The notes: generated by a model not told the origin, from the letters alone. A stretch of 64,000 bases of DNA from Vibrio diabolicus (GCA_001048675.1 CCKK01000003.1:186001-250000), one strand, 5' to 3'; counted from the stretch's first letter, positions 25,699 through 36,327 are shown. Numbers and translations: made by a program.

Positions 25699-28600
25699 TT
25701 ATTGCTCGCTCACCTCAAGTTCAGTGGGTTTCTTTCGCTTAAACTTCTCGCGCAGAGATTGCATCATCACGAAGAACACCGGCGTCAGCAACGTGCCTAC
25801 AAACGTAGAGAGAATCATGCCGCCGAATACCGCAAAGCCCAGTGAGTGACGAGATGCCGCACCAGCACCCGATGCAATCACCAACGGGAATACCCCCCAG
25901 ATGAAGGCGAACGCAGTCATCTGTACTGCACGGAAACGGATTCGAGCAGCTTCTTTGGCAGCATCAATGATGGATAAGCCCTTTTCTTCTCGCAGAACTT
26001 TGGCAAATTCCACGATAAGAATCGCCACTTTGGCGGACATACCGATCAAGATGACCACACCAATCTGCACGTACAAATCGAACGGTTGTCCCACCAGCAG
26101 TAGCGTGCCCATAGCGCCGAGAATCGCGACTGGAACCGCCATCATTACCGCAGCAGGAATAGTCCAACTTTCGTACTGAGCCACCAAGAACAAGTAGGTG
26201 AACAGCAAAGACAATGCGAACGCGATTGGCGCCATGTTGCCTGCTTTCATCTCTTGGTAAGTCATGCCTGACCACTCGTACGAGTAACCACTTGGCAAAG
26301 ATTCTGCAGCCAGTTTTTCAATGGCTTTTACAACATCACCCGAGCTGTAACCTGGCGCTGGCGCACCGTTCACGGTTGCGGAACTGAACATGTTGTAGTT
26401 CGACAAGGTATCAGGGCCGAAGATCGGCGTCACTTTCACTAGTGTTGCCAGTGACACCATTTTTCCAGAGTTTGAACGAACAAACAGATGGTCGATGTCG
26501 TCGATGTTGTCACGGTATTGCTCTTCTGCTTGCACTTTCACTTGGTACGAACGACCAAACAAGTTGAAGTCAGAAATGTAGGCGCCGCCCAACTGTGCTT
26601 GTAGTGTGCTGAAGATTTCATTCAACGGTACGCCCATCGAAATCGCTTTATCGCGGTCAATATCGATGTAACGTTGCGGAATGTTCGCACGGAAAATCGA
26701 GAAAGCACGCGCCACTTCTGGCAGTTGATTGATTTGGGCAACAAAATCAGCGGTTGTTTTTGCCAACTCTTGTGGAGAACGGCCCAAGTTGTCTTGCAGC
26801 ACAAGGTTGAAACCATCCACCGCCCCCATGCCTTTGATTGCCGGCGTCGCGAAAACGAACGAAGCAGCATCTGGCGTTGAGTTCAGCATTTGGTTAACTT
26901 TATTCATCAATGCGCGTTGGTGTAGCTCAGGGTCTTTACGTTTGCTCCAGTTATCCAGTTTGATGATCAACATGCCCGAGTTTGGAATCGACGCCATGTT
27001 AATTACCGAGAAGCCCGCAACCGAAACCACGTTCTCCACACCTTCCATCTGTTTTAGCTCATCAACGTACTTCTTCATTAATGGCGCAGTACGCTGCAAT
27101 GCTGCTGCATCTGGCAAACGCATTTCGACCATGAACACGCCTTTATCTTCGTTCGGTACGAAAGAAGAAGGTACGGTCATGAACGCAAACGCCAGCACCG
27201 CAATAAGCGCGCCATACACACCGATACTCAGCACAATACGACGGCTCAAGAAGCCAACTAAACCTTGGTATTTGCGCGTTATTGCTTCAAAACCGCGGTT
27301 AAACGCACGCAAAGGCGCAATAGGTTGCGAGTGAGTAGATTTCAACATCAACGCACAAAGCGCTGGCGTTAACGTTAATGCGTTGATCGCAGAGATCAGC
27401 ACCGACACACAGATGGTGACCGCGAACTGGTTGAACATTCGACCAGAAATACCCGGCAATAGCGCAACCGGTACGAATACCGCCAACAAAATAAGCGTTG
27501 TTGCCAATACTGGACCCGTCACTTCTTTCATAGCTTGGATCGTGGCCGGAATCGGGTCTAAATGCTCTTCATGGATAACCCGCTCCACGTTCTCCACCAC
27601 GATGATCGCATCGTCCACCACGATACCGATGGCGAGGATCAAGCCAAACAACGAGATCGTGTTAATGGTCATGCCCATCACGCCCATGATTGCGAACGTC
27701 GCAATGATGGAAACCGGAATCGCTAAGGTTGGAATGATGGTCGCTCGCCAGTTCTGCAAGAAAACGTACACAACGAAGGTGACAAGAAGTACCGCAATCA
27801 CCAGCGTCTCGTACACTTCATCAATCGATGTCTCTACGTATTCGGTAGAGTCATACGCGATGTCGTAGACCAAATCATCTGGGAACGATTTCTCGTACTC
27901 TTTCATTGCCTCTTTCACGCGTTCCATCACGTCTAGCGCGTTCGCTGTCGGCAACTGGTACAAGGCCAGAACGGCAGCTGGTTCGTTATTCATACGACCA
28001 TCAGCTTCGTAACCTTGTGCGCCAACTTCGACACGAGCCACATCTTTCAAGCGAATCAAAGAACCTTTCTTGCTCGCGCGGATGATGATGTTCTCGAACT
28101 CTTCTGCAGAAGTAAGGCGGCCTTTGGTTTGCAAAACATATTGATATTGCTGGTCACCCGGAGCTGGCATACCACCGATCTTACCCGCCGCCACTTGGAT
28201 GTTTTGCGTTTTAATTGCGCCAATAACATCGCTAGCAGAAAGCTTCAAGGTGGCCAGTTTATTTGGGTTCAACCAAATACGCATTGAGTAGTCTTTCTTA
28301 CCCAGTAGCGTAATGTCGCTCATACCTTCGATACGTTTTAGACGCTCAACAATATTGAGATCCGCGTAGTTAGAAAGGTAGATACTATCGTGAGACTGTT
28401 TCGGAGAACGCAGTGTAATAACGCCCAGCATGTCGGAAGATTTCTTCTTAACCGTCACACCGATTTGGTTTACTTCTTGTGGGAGAGAAGACGTCGCTTG
28501 CGCCACCAAGTTGTTCACACGAACCTGCGCCATATCGCCATCTGCGCCCACTCGAAAATAGATACGTAGTGTGTATGAACCATCGTTACCAATCACAGAA

Positions 28601-28839
28601 GACATGTAAATCATGTCTTCAACGCCGTTGACTTTGGCTTCTATCGGCTGTGCAACCGTCTTTTTAACCACGTTCGCGTTTGCACCCGGATACATGGTGC
28701 TCACCGTAATTACCGTCGGAGAGATTTGAGGATACTCAGAAATTGGCAAGACTTTCAGGGCGATCATACCCATCAATGTCATCGCCAGTGAGATCACCAA
28801 AGCAAACTTCGGCCGGTGAATGAAAAATTTACTTAACAT
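25699..28839 (-). CDS. RND multidrug efflux permease (HAE-1 family, AcrB-like)
   Basis: Proton-driven trimeric inner-membrane pump for amphiphilic compounds. 1046 residues, full length, with the expected twelve helices, two porter/docking loops and helix-4 proton-relay pair in ILAIGIVVDDAIIVVENVER (near 400). The N-terminus MLSKFFIHRPKFALVISL fits the family. An adaptor gene ends 10 bases upstream on the same strand, and the pair would make a two-gene efflux unit without its own TolC, so the chromosomal TolC is probably used. V. parahaemolyticus has several Vme pumps of this type; which one this corresponds to cannot be decided here. Confidence 0.94.
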   Translation of the reverse strand: MLSKFFIHRPKFALVISLAMTLMGMIALKVLPISEYPQISPTVITVSTMYPGANANVVKKTVAQPIEAKVNGVEDMIYMSSVIGNDGSYTLRIYFRVGADGDMAQVRVNNLVAQATSSLPQEVNQIGVTVKKKSSDMLGVITLRSPKQSHDSIYLSNYADLNIVERLKRIEGMSDITLLGKKDYSMRIWLNPNKLATLKLSASDVIGAIKTQNIQVAAGKIGGMPAPGDQQYQYVLQTKGRLTSAEEFENIIIRASKKGSLIRLKDVARVEVGAQGYEADGRMNNEPAAVLALYQLPTANALDVMERVKEAMKEYEKSFPDDLVYDIAYDSTEYVETSIDEVYETLVIAVLLVTFVVYVFLQNWRATIIPTLAIPVSIIATFAIMGVMGMTINTISLFGLILAIGIVVDDAIIVVENVERVIHEEHLDPIPATIQAMKEVTGPVLATTLILLAVFVPVALLPGISGRMFNQFAVTICVSVLISAINALTLTPALCALMLKSTHSQPIAPLRAFNRGFEAITRKYQGLVGFLSRRIVLSIGVYGALIAVLAFAFMTVPSSFVPNEDKGVFMVEMRLPDAAALQRTAPLMKKYVDELKQMEGVENVVSVAGFSVINMASIPNSGMLIIKLDNWSKRKDPELHQRALMNKVNQMLNSTPDAASFVFATPAIKGMGAVDGFNLVLQDNLGRSPQELAKTTADFVAQINQLPEVARAFSIFRANIPQRYIDIDRDKAISMGVPLNEIFSTLQAQLGGAYISDFNLFGRSYQVKVQAEEQYRDNIDDIDHLFVRSNSGKMVSLATLVKVTPIFGPDTLSNYNMFSSATVNGAPAPGYSSGDVVKAIEKLAAESLPSGYSYEWSGMTYQEMKAGNMAPIAFALSLLFTYLFLVAQYESWTIPAAVMMAVPVAILGAMGTLLLVGQPFDLYVQIGVVILIGMSAKVAILIVEFAKVLREEKGLSIIDAAKEAARIRFRAVQMTAFAFIWGVFPLVIASGAGAASRHSLGFAVFGGMILSTFVGTLLTPVFFVMMQSLREKFKRKKPTELEVSEQ

Positions 28840-28849
28840 CAGTACTCAC

Positions 28850-29992
28850 TCAGCCTTGTTCACTCTGTAGTTCAACGTCTTTCACCGTTGCACCCGGACG
28901 CACTTTTTGTAGACCATTAACGATGACTTTTTCGTTAGCCGCCAAGCCAGTCAGCACAGCACGTTTCACACCGTAGGTCTGACCGAGTTCAACGTTACGA
29001 CGTGACACCACGTGATCATCACCAACCACCATGACGTAGTCACCCGCTTGGTCTTGCTGAACAGCCGCCGATGGGATAAGCAAACCATCAATGGTTTTGT
29101 TGCGCAGCTTGATGGTCAAGTTGCCATATTCACCCGGCATAAGCGCGTAAGTTGGGTTATCGAATTGTGCTTCTGCTCGAATTGAGCCTGTTTCTAAATC
29201 GATCTTGTTGCCAACGGCGTAGATCTTGCCATCAAGCGGATACAATGAACCGTCTGAAAGCGTCAGTGTTAAATCAACATCCAGTTTGTCATCGTTACGA
29301 TGAGCCACATCAATGGCACTTCTTACGCGGCGGTAGAGCTTCTCATCCACATCAAAGCCAAAGCGAATTGGGTCGATTTGAGTGATCGAAACAAGAGGAA
29401 CGAGTTGAATTTTCGAAATACGGTCACCCACTCGGAAGTTGCTGAAACCCACGCGGCCAGAGAAAGGAGCACGCACAGAGCTAAATTCAAGATCGAGCCT
29501 TGCTGAAACCAGCGTCGCTTTCGCCTCTTCTACCGAAGCAATCGCTGCGGCGTGCGCAGCAATGGCGTCATCGTATTGCTGCTCACTGATGCTTTTATCT
29601 TTGATGAGTTTCTTCACTCGTTCTGCATCACGCGTAGTTTGAACGAGTTGTGCTTTTGCTTTTTGCAACGACGCTTTTGCATACGCCAGTGCCGCTTTGT
29701 AAGGACGGTCGTCGATTTCAAACAGCAATTGGCCTTTTTCGACCATATCGCCATCTTTAAAATGAATCGCGGTTAATTCGCCACCGACTCGAGGCATAAT
29801 ATCAACGTCATTTACCGCTTCAGTTCGACCGATAAAAGTATGATAAGGAGTGATTTTTGTTTCGGTTAGGGTAACGGTTTCAACAGAGGGTGCTTGGGCA
29901 GTTTTCGTTGCGATATCGCCCGTTTTGCATCCTGATAGTAATGCAGAAGATATAGCAATAGATACCAACGCAAATTTATATTTGGCTTTCAT
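28850..29992 (-). CDS. RND periplasmic adaptor lipoprotein (AcrA-like)
   Basis: Membrane-fusion subunit of the pump encoded 10 bases downstream. 380 residues; lipobox LLSGC with Cys22 points to lipid anchoring in the inner membrane. The barrel-sandwich halves lie near residues 65-90 (GELTAIHFKDGDMVEKGQLL) and 175-200, with the alpha-helical hairpin (about 95-165, rich in Ala/Lys) between, then the beta-barrel and membrane-proximal domains (about 205-375). The start ATG is preceded by a weak AGGTTTATC. It heads the leftward unit adaptor-pump, with a promoter likely in the 90 bases before it or shared with the barrel gene further upstream. Confidence 0.92.
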   Translation of the reverse strand: MKAKYKFALVSIAISSALLSGCKTGDIATKTAQAPSVETVTLTETKITPYHTFIGRTEAVNDVDIMPRVGGELTAIHFKDGDMVEKGQLLFEIDDRPYKAALAYAKASLQKAKAQLVQTTRDAERVKKLIKDKSISEQQYDDAIAAHAAAIASVEEAKATLVSARLDLEFSSVRAPFSGRVGFSNFRVGDRISKIQLVPLVSITQIDPIRFGFDVDEKLYRRVRSAIDVAHRNDDKLDVDLTLTLSDGSLYPLDGKIYAVGNKIDLETGSIRAEAQFDNPTYALMPGEYGNLTIKLRNKTIDGLLIPSAAVQQDQAGDYVMVVGDDHVVSRRNVELGQTYGVKRAVLTGLAANEKVIVNGLQKVRPGATVKDVELQSEQG

Positions 29993-30082
29993 GATAAACC
30001 TACTTTATGTAGAAAGAGCTCTAGCCTAAATATTTAAATATATGGATAAACACACTTTCTATTCTGGAAATAAACGAGGGAG

Positions 30083-30874
30083 TTAGAATTGGTAGTTAAA
30101 TTCGATACGGTGATCACCATCACCGAAATTAACGTGCTCATTCCAGTTTGCAAAGTAACGAATATTTGCGCGAGGATTAATTTGATAAGACAACGCAAAC
30201 TCATGAGTTAAGATATTATCTTCACCCGCGTAATAAGTATCTTTATATTGACTAGACCCTGACAATGTATGCATATACATTGGGTTGTAGTTAATCCAGA
30301 TTTTATCGGTTAATTCAATTTTTGAGTACATACCGACAACAGTGAAAGTACCTGGAATTTCATAACCTTTGTCATCACCACTAAAATCATTAGCAATAGT
30401 GACACCCGCACCAGCTAAAGGAAATAACTGCAACATGCCAAACTTAGGTAGGCCTTGAATAAAGCTATAAGATGCATCTAATTTATCGTTATCAACATCG
30501 TAGTTTACATCCAATTGACGGCCTAGACCTTTTGCGACTTCTACTTGGAAATTACGTAGTCGGAAAGAGTCAATGCTGTCATCAACATTGGCATACATTG
30601 GATCGTCATTGTCGCGAATGCCAAATAGCTCACCACCAATGCCTTTCATTTCGATGATGTTCATCGCCATGGTGCCAGGCTGGCTAGATTGGTAAGTTTG
30701 ACCGATTTTGATGTTCGCGCCTTTGTCAGTAATACCAAAGCCCGCTTGGGTGTAAACCGCAAGTGGGTCAGACATATCTTGTAGTTCTTCGTCATTATTT
30801 GTCTGAGCATAAGCAGAAGACGCGAGTTGAAGGGCTGCTGCCATGATAACAACAGACGGTTTCACTAAATTCAT
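30083..30874 (-). CDS. Small outer-membrane barrel protein, function unknown
   Basis: 263 residues with a signal peptide ending AYAQ, then an acidic linker and about ten amphipathic strands with a final aromatic strand ending IEFNYQF, the classic outer-membrane barrel C-terminus. No family name recognised. It precedes the RND adaptor by 90 bases on the same strand, so the group barrel-adaptor-pump-FadL-barrel could be one regulated unit. Some similarity in layout with the 23481-24278 barrel suggests distant paralogues at the two ends. One possibility is a sensing or lipid-interacting barrel; no motif supports a catalytic role. Confidence 0.75.
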   Translation of the reverse strand: MNLVKPSVVIMAAALQLASSAYAQTNNDEELQDMSDPLAVYTQAGFGITDKGANIKIGQTYQSSQPGTMAMNIIEMKGIGGELFGIRDNDDPMYANVDDSIDSFRLRNFQVEVAKGLGRQLDVNYDVDNDKLDASYSFIQGLPKFGMLQLFPLAGAGVTIANDFSGDDKGYEIPGTFTVVGMYSKIELTDKIWINYNPMYMHTLSGSSQYKDTYYAGEDNILTHEFALSYQINPRANIRYFANWNEHVNFGDGDHRIEFNYQF

Positions 30875-31175
30875 AAAACTGTATCCATTTTAATGATTAT
30901 AAAATTATTCACGTCATGAGGTCATCATAAATAGCAAGCAACACAACTCGCTTTGGATAATATAAATTATCAAAGCAAATTTAATAATGACGAAACATTA
31001 GACGTTTTAATTAAAATAAAATAAAGCGTCGTAAAAGTTCAATCACTGCTACTTATATCTTATATAACTTGAAATTTGGTAAGCTTTACGAAGAAGGGAA
31101 TATTAAAACTTATGAAAATTCAATTATCATTAGAACAAATGATTAATTAAATTTACCATATAAATAAGGAGTGCA

Positions 31176-31298
31176 ATGGTGTTAGGTGATCGCGATCAAG
31201 TTTTATTTGTATCGTATATTACTCTTCAGGTAAAGAAGAGAGTTGTAATAAATTGCAAATACCTTAATTTAATTAGCCTTGCGGTCAATTTAGAATAG
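31176..31298 (+). CDS. Possible 40-residue small protein
   Basis: AAGGAG lies 4 bases before an ATG, and the frame runs 40 codons to TAG, 18 bases ahead of a hairpin with a T-run. The product begins MVLGDRDQVLFVS and is basic in the middle (QVKKRVV) and hydrophobic at the end. No homologue is recalled. The ribosome site and terminator argue for expression; the short length and lack of a recognised family argue for caution. Confidence 0.35.
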   Translation: MVLGDRDQVLFVSYITLQVKKRVVINCKYLNLISLAVNLE

Positions 31299-31316
31299 TT
31301 ACTCCACAATAAATTG

Positions 31317-31346
31317 AAAGGAAATCACACTCTGTGATCTCCTTTT
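31317..31346. terminator. Bidirectional hairpin terminator
   Basis: Arms AAAGGAAATCAC and GTGATCTCCTTT (one mismatch) with a short loop; T-rich on the right, usable by the possible rightward small gene and by the leftward prolyl oligopeptidase gene ending at 31405. Confidence 0.8.
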
Positions 31347-31404
31347 ATTTTCGAGTGCAAAAGCACCAATGCATTTCGTTAACTAAAAACGCAAACGATT
31401 CGCA

Positions 31405-33564
31405 CTATTGCAGTTTCTCTATCCCCATATTGAACAGTGCAAAGCTATAAATATCTGCATTTGTCTCAATTATTTTACGCGTTGGTGTGCCAGCACCATG
31501 TCCTGCATTGGTTTCGATGCGAATCAAGGTCGGATTTGAACCCGCCTGTTTTGACTGCAACTCAGCAGCAAATTTGTAAGAGTGAGCAGGAACAACACGA
31601 TCATCATGATCACCCGTTGTAATCAATGTTGCTGGGTATTCCACCCCCGCCTTTACATTGTGCACTGGCGAATAATCTTTCAGATATTGGAACATCTCTT
31701 TACTTTGCTCTGCCGTACCGTAGTCATACGCCCAACCAGCACCTGCGGTAAAAGTATGATAACGCAGCATGTCCAGTACGCCGACTGCTGGCAGCGCCAC
31801 TTTAAACAACTCTGGACGTTGCGTCATAACAGCCCCCACTAACAAGCCACCATTCGATCCACCGTTAATGGCTAACTTGTTTGATGACGTTACCTTTTCA
31901 TCAATTAGAAATTCAGCCGCCGCAATAAAGTCATCAAACACATTTTGCTTTTGCATTTGAATGCCAGCGTTGTGCCACTCTTTACCATACTCCCCACCGC
32001 CACGAATGTTCGCTACCGCGTAAACACCACCAAGCTCAAGCCAAGCTGCACGTGTCGGGCTAAAAGATGGTGGGAGGCTAATGTTGAAACCACCATAACC
32101 ATATAGGATGGTTGGTGCACTGCCGTCCATCGGTGTCCCTTTTTTATAGGTGATGATCATCGGCACTTTTGTTCCGTCTTTTGAGGTGTAAAACACCTGG
32201 CGAGAGTCATACAAAGCGGGATCAAATGGCGCTTTAGATTTGTAGTACATCTCGCTATCACCATCTTTGATGTTCAGACGATACGTAGTGCTTGGCATCT
32301 TGTAGTTGGTGAAAGAATAGTAGACTTCGGTTTCATCTTTTTTACCCGAGAAACCGTATGCGCTGCCAATATCAGGCAATTTGATTTCTCGGATGAGTTT
32401 GCCGTTCATGTCGTATTGCTTCACCATCGAGATCGCATCAACAATATAACTCGCAAACAAATTGCCACCCGCGGTAGAAACGCGTAACACATTCTTTGTT
32501 TCAGGAATCAAATCTTTCCAGTTTTTGGGCTGCGGCTGACTCGCATCCACCGTCACGACGCGTTTGTTCGGCGCGTTAAGGTTCGTAACCAAGTACAGTT
32601 TCGTGCCTTGGTTGTCTATCACCCAAGTATCAGAACTGGTGTTATCTAAAATGGTTTTAAGCGGGCTGTTTGGCTTACTCAGATCTTTAAAGAACAGTTT
32701 GTTACCCGATGTCGATACGCTGGCTGAGATAAACAAGTAGCGTTCATCATCTGACGTATAGCCGCCAACATAACGGTATTTCTCTTCCTCAAAGCCGCCG
32801 AAAATCAGCTGGTCTTCACTTTGCTTCGTTCCAAGTTTATGAAAGTAGAGCTTGTGTTGATCTGTCTTCGCGGAGAGTTCACTCCCCTGTGGCTTGTCAT
32901 AACTTGAGTAATAGAAACCTTGATTGCCGAGCCAACTGATGCCGCTGAACTTAATATCCACCAGCGTTTCACCGACGGGCTTTTTGGTTTCTGTCTCTAG
33001 AACTATGACTTTTCGCCAATCGCTACCGCCTTCCGAAATGCTGTATGCAACTAAAGATCCATCTCGTGAAAAGCTCACTCCCGCTAACGATGTGGTGCCA
33101 TCTTCACTAAAAGTATTTGGATCAAGGAAAATTTCTGCTTCACCATCACCTAGCTGCCGATAAAGCACGTCTTGGTTTTGTAACCCGTCATTTTTGTAGA
33201 AGTAAGTGAACTTACCCTCTTTGAACGGTTGGCTTTGTTTTTCGTAATCCATGAGCTTAGTAATACGCTCTTCAATCTGCTTGCGGTAAGGGATTTTCGA
33301 CAGATAATCAAACGTCACTGCATTTTGTGCCTTCACCCATTCTGCGGTTTCTGGGCTGAGATCGTCTTCCAACCAGCGATAAGGATCACTCACTTTTGTA
33401 CCAAAGTAGTCATCGACAACATCCACTTTTTGTGTGGTTGGGTACGTGACGGCTTTCGGATTTACCTGTTCAACCGACGACTGCGCCGCTTCATTTGCAT
33501 GCGCCACAGACAACACACTTCCGAGTGCGAGAGCCGTTGCGAACGCTAGGGTGTTCTTTTTCAT
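31405..33564 (-). CDS. Secreted prolyl oligopeptidase (S9A)
   Basis: Serine peptidase that cuts short peptides after proline. 719 residues with a signal peptide (ends SVAHAN), so the enzyme is periplasmic or exported, unlike the cytoplasmic mammalian form. An N-terminal seven-bladed propeller (about 100-450) precedes the alpha/beta-hydrolase domain (about 460-715). Catalytic triad: Ser in GGSNGGLL (about 570), Asp in DHDDRV (about 653) and His in NAGHGAG (about 687). AAGGAA lies 6 bases before the ATG. Single gene, leftward, own terminator. Function is well supported; natural substrate is not known. Confidence 0.93.
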   Translation of the reverse strand: MKKNTLAFATALALGSVLSVAHANEAAQSSVEQVNPKAVTYPTTQKVDVVDDYFGTKVSDPYRWLEDDLSPETAEWVKAQNAVTFDYLSKIPYRKQIEERITKLMDYEKQSQPFKEGKFTYFYKNDGLQNQDVLYRQLGDGEAEIFLDPNTFSEDGTTSLAGVSFSRDGSLVAYSISEGGSDWRKVIVLETETKKPVGETLVDIKFSGISWLGNQGFYYSSYDKPQGSELSAKTDQHKLYFHKLGTKQSEDQLIFGGFEEEKYRYVGGYTSDDERYLFISASVSTSGNKLFFKDLSKPNSPLKTILDNTSSDTWVIDNQGTKLYLVTNLNAPNKRVVTVDASQPQPKNWKDLIPETKNVLRVSTAGGNLFASYIVDAISMVKQYDMNGKLIREIKLPDIGSAYGFSGKKDETEVYYSFTNYKMPSTTYRLNIKDGDSEMYYKSKAPFDPALYDSRQVFYTSKDGTKVPMIITYKKGTPMDGSAPTILYGYGGFNISLPPSFSPTRAAWLELGGVYAVANIRGGGEYGKEWHNAGIQMQKQNVFDDFIAAAEFLIDEKVTSSNKLAINGGSNGGLLVGAVMTQRPELFKVALPAVGVLDMLRYHTFTAGAGWAYDYGTAEQSKEMFQYLKDYSPVHNVKAGVEYPATLITTGDHDDRVVPAHSYKFAAELQSKQAGSNPTLIRIETNAGHGAGTPTRKIIETNADIYSFALFNMGIEKLQ

Positions 33565-33770
33565 GAAATTCCTTTTTATTTTTCTGTTGTCTTTTTGTGC
33601 AATACATCAGAACTCTACTATATATCGACAAAATGAATCTAATTTCATTAAACGAGTTGTGAAAGCCATCCTAACTCCCTCATTTCCTGCCAGTTCTACA
33701 AACTAGTAAGTGGAAGTGTAGAACTTGGGAACAACACTGAAGAGCTACGATGGCGTTTACTCTCTTTCGT

Positions 33771-35343
33771 CTAAGTCAGCTCGATTTGACGCGAAACCCC
33801 AGACTCAGAAGCGAAATCTTGGTCGTGACTAATCAGAACAAATCCACCTTTGTATGTGTTTAACGCCTGACTAAGCATTATTTTTGTACTCGAGATCGAG
33901 ATGGTTATCTGGCTCATCAAGCAGCAGCAAAGGCTGGGAGTTTTGATGGCTGACGATCAGCATCGCGAGCTTCATCTTCTCGCCACCGCTCAGTACACGC
34001 CCCAACCGAAACACAGCGTCTCGACGAAAACCGATCCCCGCCAATAAGGTTCTCGCTTCACTTTCCGTCATCTCTTGGCAGGTCTCCATTACGTTCTCAA
34101 GTAACGAAAGATTTGGATTCACTGCGGCAAAATGTTGGTCGAGATAATACAAAGGCGTATTCACTTGCAGCTCACCTCTCAGCAACGACAACTCGCCAAG
34201 CAACGTCTTTAACAAGGTTGACTTTCCGCATCCATTTTTCCCTTTGAGATGGACTTTATCGTTCGCAAAAATCTGCAAAGTGATAGGAGTAGAATCCCCA
34301 AAAGGCAATATACCTTCTTGTATCGACAACACTTTTCGCGAACGGTTCGGATTATCTGCAAGAGAAAGCTTTTGCGCTTTGAGCTGCTCATGTCGCGATA
34401 GCAACGCCCGCTCTTTGGCTTGTAAATGCGCTTGTCTGAGTTGCTCATTCTTATTGCGATTTGAGGCGTTGGCGGTCGCGCTATCCTTTTTGCCATCAAG
34501 CAAAATTTTGGGCTGACTGCCGTCTTTGCGCAGTTTGTTCCCTTGCGCGGCGCGTTGGTCTGCTTTTTCGTGATTTTTCTGGGCTTGCTCAGCTAACCGT
34601 TTTTTCTGTTTATCGACCTGCGCTAACTGCCTTTCGACCGCTTGCAGCTCAGTGCGTTTTTGCTCGGCATACACATCGTAATTTCCACCAAAAACTTGTA
34701 AGCCTAGGCCCGATAGTTCCCAAATTTCCTCCATTGCTCGCAGCAGCTCACGATCGTGACTGATGAGTAAAATCGCGCCGCCGAAATGCGTCATAGACTC
34801 TATCAGCCATTGTTTCGCCTCGGTATCGAGGTGATTGGATGGCTCATCGAGAATCAGAAGCTCCGTTTCGTTTTCAAACAGTTGCCATAACTGCAAACGC
34901 GCCAACTGACCACCACTGAGCCGAGCACATGAGAAATCAGGGTCTTGCGGTAAGCCCATCGCAGCAAGCTGCTGTTTGAGTTTCAGTTCAATATCCCACT
35001 GTTCGCCAACCAGTTCGAACCAATGCTCAGAAACATCACCTTGTTCAATCTGCTTTAAAGCATGCAAGGCCGAGTCAGTTCCCAGAAACTGGGCGATCGA
35101 TTGCTGACCTAAAAGCAAATCAGACGGCTGCTGGCGATACATCATGAAAGAAGAGGGAAAAGTCACTACACCGCTGGAAGGCTGAGTTTCGCCCGCCAAA
35201 ATGGAAGCCAAAAGCGACTTACCGATGCCATTGCGCCCAACCAAACCAACACGTCGTTTAGTCATGGAACAAGAAATAGACTGGAATAGCGTCTCGCCAT
35301 TATCAAACTGATGGCTAACATTAAAAGCTTGTAAAACTGGCAT
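33771..35343 (-). pseudogene. ABC-F family ATPase, frameshifted near the C-terminus
   Basis: ABC-F proteins are soluble ribosome-acting ATPases with two nucleotide-binding domains. Start MPVLQAFNVS (35343) follows AGGAGG by 7 bases. Domain 1 (Walker A GRNGIGKS, signature LSGGQLARL, Walker B LLILDEP) and a charged linker (about 220-310) are intact, as is most of domain 2 (GKNGCGKST, LSGGEKMKL, LLLLDEPDNHLDL). The frame then stops at 33871 after EYKNNA. The next frame continues MLSQALNTYKGGF and VLISHDQDFASESG to TAG at 33771, supplying the missing H-loop. A one-base gain in the T5 run at 33881-33885 explains it. Unless the base is an error or slips, domain 2 lacks its H-loop and tail. Confidence 0.82.
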
Positions 35344-35370
35344 AATTTGCCTCCTGTATGACAGGGACAA

Positions 35371-35734
35371 CAGCCGTAGCTATGATTTGAGATTGCAACA
35401 AAACGCGTGCACAAACGCATTAAGCTCTATGTAAAGCTCGACGATAAACGTCAAATAAAAAAGTCGTCTTGTTGCAAAGAAATATCGGAAAGTGAGCTAC
35501 GCCTACTAACCCTGCAGATCCAAAAAATAAGTAAAAATATGGATAACAGGTTTAGTTCTTCATGTTGGCGTAATCTCCTAGAGAAATGATTTGCGAAGTT
35601 TAGCGGGTTTTCTGACTAAAAAGCAAGCAGCATTATTTATCAAAACTTTGAACGATTTCGAGATCTTATCTACACAAATTTTGCCCAAGCCATACTATGC
35701 TTACAGTAAAGCTAATCCACATAAGGGCGTGGTA
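35371..35734. other. Divergent intergenic region with 9-bp inverted repeat
   Basis: Lies between the leftward ABC-F gene and the rightward Usp gene. TTGCAACAA (35393-35401) and TTGTTGCAA (35469-35477) form a perfect inverted repeat about 50-130 bases before the ABC-F start, a place where attenuator leaders of ABC-F genes are often found. No convincing leader peptide was found. The right side holds the usp promoter. Confidence 0.45.
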
Positions 35735-36160
35735 ATGAAATACAAACATATCCTTGTTGCACTCGAACTGTCCGATGAGAGCACTGTTCTGATCGACAGA
35801 GCCGTAGCGATGGCTAACTATCTCGACTCCGATATTTCATTCATCCATATTGATGGAACTCACGGGGAAATTTATCGTGAGCTCGTAGACATTAAAGAGA
35901 ACCCAGACCAAAGGCCGCTGAATGAGCACTCTATGGAATGTTTGAGAACATTCAGTGAGTACATGGATTATCCACTCAAACACTTCTTCGTGGGTACTGG
36001 TGATTTAGCCGATAAGCTCGAAATTACCATCAAAGAGCAAGAAGTGGACTTGCTGATTTGTGGCCATCACCAAGATTTCTGGAGCAAAATCATTTCCTAC
36101 TCAAGACATCTTATCAACAAGTCACCAGTCGATATTTTAGTCGTTCCTATTCATGATTAA
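35735..36160 (+). CDS. Universal stress protein (UspA family)
   Basis: Small cytoplasmic Rossmann-like stress protein. The start MKYKHILVALELSDES at 35735 (141 residues) matches UspA; the longer frame from 35591 is not used because the upstream part has no homology signal. Core strand-helix pattern KHILVALEL, SFIHIDGTHGEIY and DLLICGHHQ is present. The C-terminal SPVDILVVPI is the dimer strand. The ATP-binding G-x2-G-x9-G(S/T) motif is not obvious (the GHHQDFWSKI segment lacks it), so it probably belongs to the UspA type that does not bind ATP. Monocistronic with a terminator. Confidence 0.85.
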   Translation: MKYKHILVALELSDESTVLIDRAVAMANYLDSDISFIHIDGTHGEIYRELVDIKENPDQRPLNEHSMECLRTFSEYMDYPLKHFFVGTGDLADKLEITIKEQEVDLLICGHHQDFWSKIISYSRHLINKSPVDILVVPIHD

Positions 36161-36179
36161 TTAAAATTTGACGCTTGCC

Positions 36180-36208
36180 AAAACCACCAACTTATTTGGT
36201 GGTTTTTT
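36180..36208 (+). terminator. Terminator after usp
   Basis: Arms AAAACCACC and GGTGGTTTT separated by a 9-base loop, followed by a T-run. Confidence 0.88.
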
Positions 36209-36327
36209 ATTGATATTGAAACAGCTTAAGCACTTTTCCAAGCTAGCTTGACGGCCATTTATGAGTTACATTTTCTAACCAACCTGCGCTCCTACCGGGC
36301 ATGGTTATTTAGATAGCAAGGATCCTT

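Larger units (their letters stand above)
30875..31404. other. 530-base AT-rich intergenic region
   Basis: Upstream half is very AT-rich and should hold the promoter of the leftward barrel gene. It contains a small dyad ATCATTagaacaAATGAT near 31126-31144. The right half holds a possible rightward 40-codon ORF and a hairpin terminator, listed separately. No RNA gene was recognised. Confidence 0.5.

Noticed and set aside
35407..35589. 60-codon plus-strand frame in the ABC-F/usp gap
   Set aside because: Starts with a non-ATG codon, has no ribosome site and overlaps the ABC-F leader repeat on the opposite strand.
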